From Comamonadaceae bacterium (GTDB lineage Bacteria > Pseudomonadota > Gammaproteobacteria > Burkholderiales > Burkholderiaceae_C): a DNA stretch of 7,442 nt. The stretch spans positions 1 to 7,442 of the forward strand of contig CANIDW010000075.1 in the NCBI GenBank assembly GCA_947466165.1, in the 5' to 3' direction. This document shows positions 6,047 to 7,442 of the stretch, one piece after another. Position 1 is the stretch's first letter. The number at the start of each line of letters is the position of its first letter. The notes under the pieces are model-generated. The model was not told the DNA's origin and made no database searches. It worked only from the letters and a program-made list of their open reading frames with translations. The position numbers and the translations under genes were made by a program.

Positions 6047-6448
6047 CTAGGCGGCGCTGGCTTGCTCGACCACCACAAAGCTGGCGGCGTAGTCGGTCTC
6101 GTCGGTCACGCTCACGTGGGCGCTCAACTGCCGGGCTTCGAACCAGGCCTTGAGCTCGCCGTGCAGCACGATGTGCGGCTGGCCGCTGGCAGCTTTAGCA
6201 ATTTCGCAGTGCCGCCAGGTCATGGGCATGCGCATGCCCATGCCGACGGCTTTGCTAAAAGCTTCTTTGGCAGAAAAACGAGTGGCCAGGTAGCGAACGC
6301 CGCGCTCGGGCCAGCGCTTGCTGCGATGCTGCCAGGTGGCAAATTCGGCATCACTCAGGATCTTGAGCGCAAAGCGTTCGCCGTGGCGCTCTAGGCTGGC
6401 GCGAATTCGCCGGACATCACAAACGTCGGTACCGATGCCGTAAATCAT
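6047..6448 (-). CDS. acpS: Holo-[acyl-carrier-protein] synthase
   Basis: Transfers 4'-phosphopantetheine from coenzyme A to the serine of acyl carrier protein, switching on fatty acid synthesis in the cytoplasm. The 133-residue protein has the AcpS signatures: N-terminal [15 protein letters not shown] with magnesium-binding D8, and [13 protein letters not shown] with E62, the second metal ligand, next to K61. The MTWRHCEI segment (76-83) takes the place of the usual W-x-DIE strand, and [17 protein letters not shown] (112-128) is the C-terminal strand pair (S-x-T-H/D). Length is normal for the small homotrimeric bacterial enzyme. The ATG overlaps the pdxJ stop by four bases (ATGA), so the two are translationally coupled. 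A perfect 22-bp palindrome lies inside the coding sequence. Nothing else is odd. Confidence 0.95.
   Translation of the reverse strand: MIYGIGTDVCDVRRIRASLERHGERFALKILSDAEFATWQHRSKRWPERGVRYLATRFSAKEAFSKAVGMGMRMPMTWRHCEIAKAASGQPHIVLHGELKAWFEARQLSAHVSVTDETDYAASFVVVEQASAA
6221..6242. repeat. Perfect 22-bp palindrome inside acpS
   Basis: CATGGGCATGC (6221-6231) is followed directly by its exact reverse complement GCATGCCCATG (6232-6242), with no spacer. It codes for the methionine-rich MGMRMPM part of AcpS. With zero spacer it is better suited to binding a symmetric protein dimer, or to DNA cruciform formation, than to an RNA hairpin. It may also be a by-product of ATG/CAT-rich codons there. Confidence 0.6.
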
Positions 6449-7239
6449 GAGGCGTCAAAAGCCGCATCGATGCAGCGCAGGTAGTCCTTGACAGTGGCTG
6501 TGTAACCCAACTCAAGCGCGTCAGCGATCAGCGCATGGCCGATCGAGACTTCGAGCACGCCGGGTACTTCACGCAAAAAATCGGTGAGGTTGTCGCGGTT
6601 CAGGTCGTGGCCGGCGTTGACGCCCAGACCGCACAAGGCCGCGGCCTGGGCCGTGTCTACAAAGGCTTGCAGGACTTCTTTTTTGTGCAAGCCGGGCCAG
6701 GCGCGCGCGTAGGTTTCGGTGTAAAGCTCCACACGGTCAGCACCGAGCGCAGCCACAGCGGCCATGGCTTGGGGCACCGGGTCCATGAACAGGCTCACAC
6801 GCACGCCCAGAGCGTGGCATTCTTCAATGATGGGGCGAAGCCGCTCTGCGTCGGCCGGCAATGACCAGCCGTGGTCACTGGTGGACTGGTCCGCGCTGTC
6901 GGGCACCAGCGTGGCCTGGTCGGGCTTGAGCTCGCGCACAAAGGCCATCAGGTTGTGAAAGGGGTTGCCCTCGATGTTGAATTCGCGGCCCGGCCAGTCG
7001 CCCATCATGGCGGCCAGCTCGTGAACATCATGGTGCTTGATGTGCCGCTCGTCAGGGCGTGGGTGCACGGTGATACCACGGGCGCCGGCCATGAGGCACA
7101 GCTGCGCGGCGCGCAGCACGCTGGGAATACCGAGCTCGCGGGTGTTGCGCAGCAAAGCGACCTTGTTCACATTGACCGACAAAGCGGTTCGACCGCCGGC
7201 CAGCGCGGAGTTCGGAGGGATGTTTTTAGAAGTAGCCAT
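6445..7239 (-). CDS. pdxJ: Pyridoxine 5'-phosphate synthase
   Basis: Last step of the DXP-dependent vitamin B6 pathway: condenses 1-deoxyxylulose 5-phosphate with 3-amino-2-oxopropyl phosphate to give pyridoxine 5'-phosphate in the cytoplasm. The 264-residue TIM barrel shows [13 protein letters not shown] (20-32), [13 protein letters not shown] (55-67) with H59 matching the catalytic His45 of E. coli, FNIEGNP with E90 in the place of Glu72, [12 protein letters not shown] with H211 matching His193, and [13 protein letters not shown] (233-245) for phosphate binding. Sequence between 84 and 125 ([21 protein letters not shown]) is the variant found with the HPRPDERHI form rather than the E. coli form. 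About 18 residues precede the usual start; a later start is possible, but the ATG at 7237-7239 is the first. It lies 35 bp after recO and overlaps acpS by four bases. No strong ribosome site is visible. Confidence 0.95.
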   Translation of the reverse strand: MATSKNIPPNSALAGGRTALSVNVNKVALLRNTRELGIPSVLRAAQLCLMAGARGITVHPRPDERHIKHHDVHELAAMMGDWPGREFNIEGNPFHNLMAFVRELKPDQATLVPDSADQSTSDHGWSLPADAERLRPIIEECHALGVRVSLFMDPVPQAMAAVAALGADRVELYTETYARAWPGLHKKEVLQAFVDTAQAAALCGLGVNAGHDLNRDNLTDFLREVPGVLEVSIGHALIADALELGYTATVKDYLRCIDAAFDAS

Positions 7240-7274
7240 AAGTCAGGTTGAAACCGGGCAAAAAACAGCGTGCC

Positions 7275-7442
7275 TTAAAGAGACTGCAGATCGATCATCA
7301 TTTGACGGGTCTTGAGCACTTTCACGCCGCAATGGTAGTGCAGCAAGGCGCGCAACTGCGGTTTGAGCTCGGAAATAATCGGAAGGCAAGCTTGCACAGT
7401 GTCTGAAAAAGTCGCGCCATCGGCCAGCGTTTGTTGCAGGCC
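7275..7442 (-). CDS. recO: DNA repair protein RecO, C-terminal end (5' truncated by window)
   Basis: Open - strand frame entering from the right edge and ending in TAA at 7275-7277: 55 codons, translation starting GLQQTLADGATFSDTV and ending HYHCGVKVLKTRQMMIDLQSL. No start codon lies in the window. The final LRALLHYHCGVKVLKTRQMM-type helix and closing DLQSL resemble the C-terminus of betaproteobacterial RecO, which loads RecA onto single-stranded DNA together with RecR. The assignment leans on position too: recO directly before pdxJ and acpS is a recurrent order in Burkholderiales. The fragment is too short to show the OB fold or zinc-finger region, so the name is probable rather than proven. 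Confidence 0.75.
   Translation of the reverse strand, partial: GLQQTLADGATFSDTVQACLPIISELKPQLRALLHYHCGVKVLKTRQMMIDLQSL

Overview
The window looks like a chromosomal segment of a GC-rich betaproteobacterium, most likely Burkholderiales and probably Comamonadaceae (Rhodoferax/Polaromonas/Acidovorax-like). The reasons are the recO-pdxJ-acpS-nagZ gene order, the 'HPRPDERHI' form of PdxJ, and short dispersed GTCATTCC...GGAATCCATC repeats of a kind common in that group. This is inferred from reading alone; no search was run.

Left part (1-899, + strand): the 3' end of lysS (lysyl-tRNA synthetase), a repeat-derived hairpin just after its stop, then a small HELAH zinc-metallopeptidase-fold gene of the YgjP/DUF45 type. 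This block converges on the next one with only 23 bp between stop codons and no clear terminator.

Middle part (923-4873, - strand): a complete polar-amino-acid-type ABC importer module, read right to left. The order is a GntR/FCD regulator, a secreted substrate-binding protein, two inner-membrane permeases and an ATPase. The last three genes are joined by 4-base stop/start overlaps, so they are very probably translationally coupled. In front of the regulator is an AT-rich region with two near-perfect 16-bp operators (AATTGGT-N2-GCCAATT and AACTGGT-N2-ACCAATT, centres 124 bp apart) of the TGGT/ACCA kind bound by FCD-type GntR proteins. A further CTAGTG-N6-CACTAG palindrome lies between them. 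The simplest model is an autoregulated, substrate-inducible uptake operon. The binding protein lacks several residues that normally hold an alpha-amino acid, so the real ligand may not be a standard amino acid.

Right part (4874-7442, - strand): a housekeeping cluster, recO (3' end only), pdxJ, acpS and nagZ. It covers recombinational repair, vitamin B6 synthesis, acyl carrier protein activation and peptidoglycan recycling. pdxJ and acpS overlap by 4 bases. A second copy of the dispersed repeat lies just after the nagZ stop. I saw no RNA genes, insertion sequences, CRISPR arrays or prophage genes. Nothing here is plainly a new system; the most interesting part is the uptake module with its paired operators and unusual binding protein.
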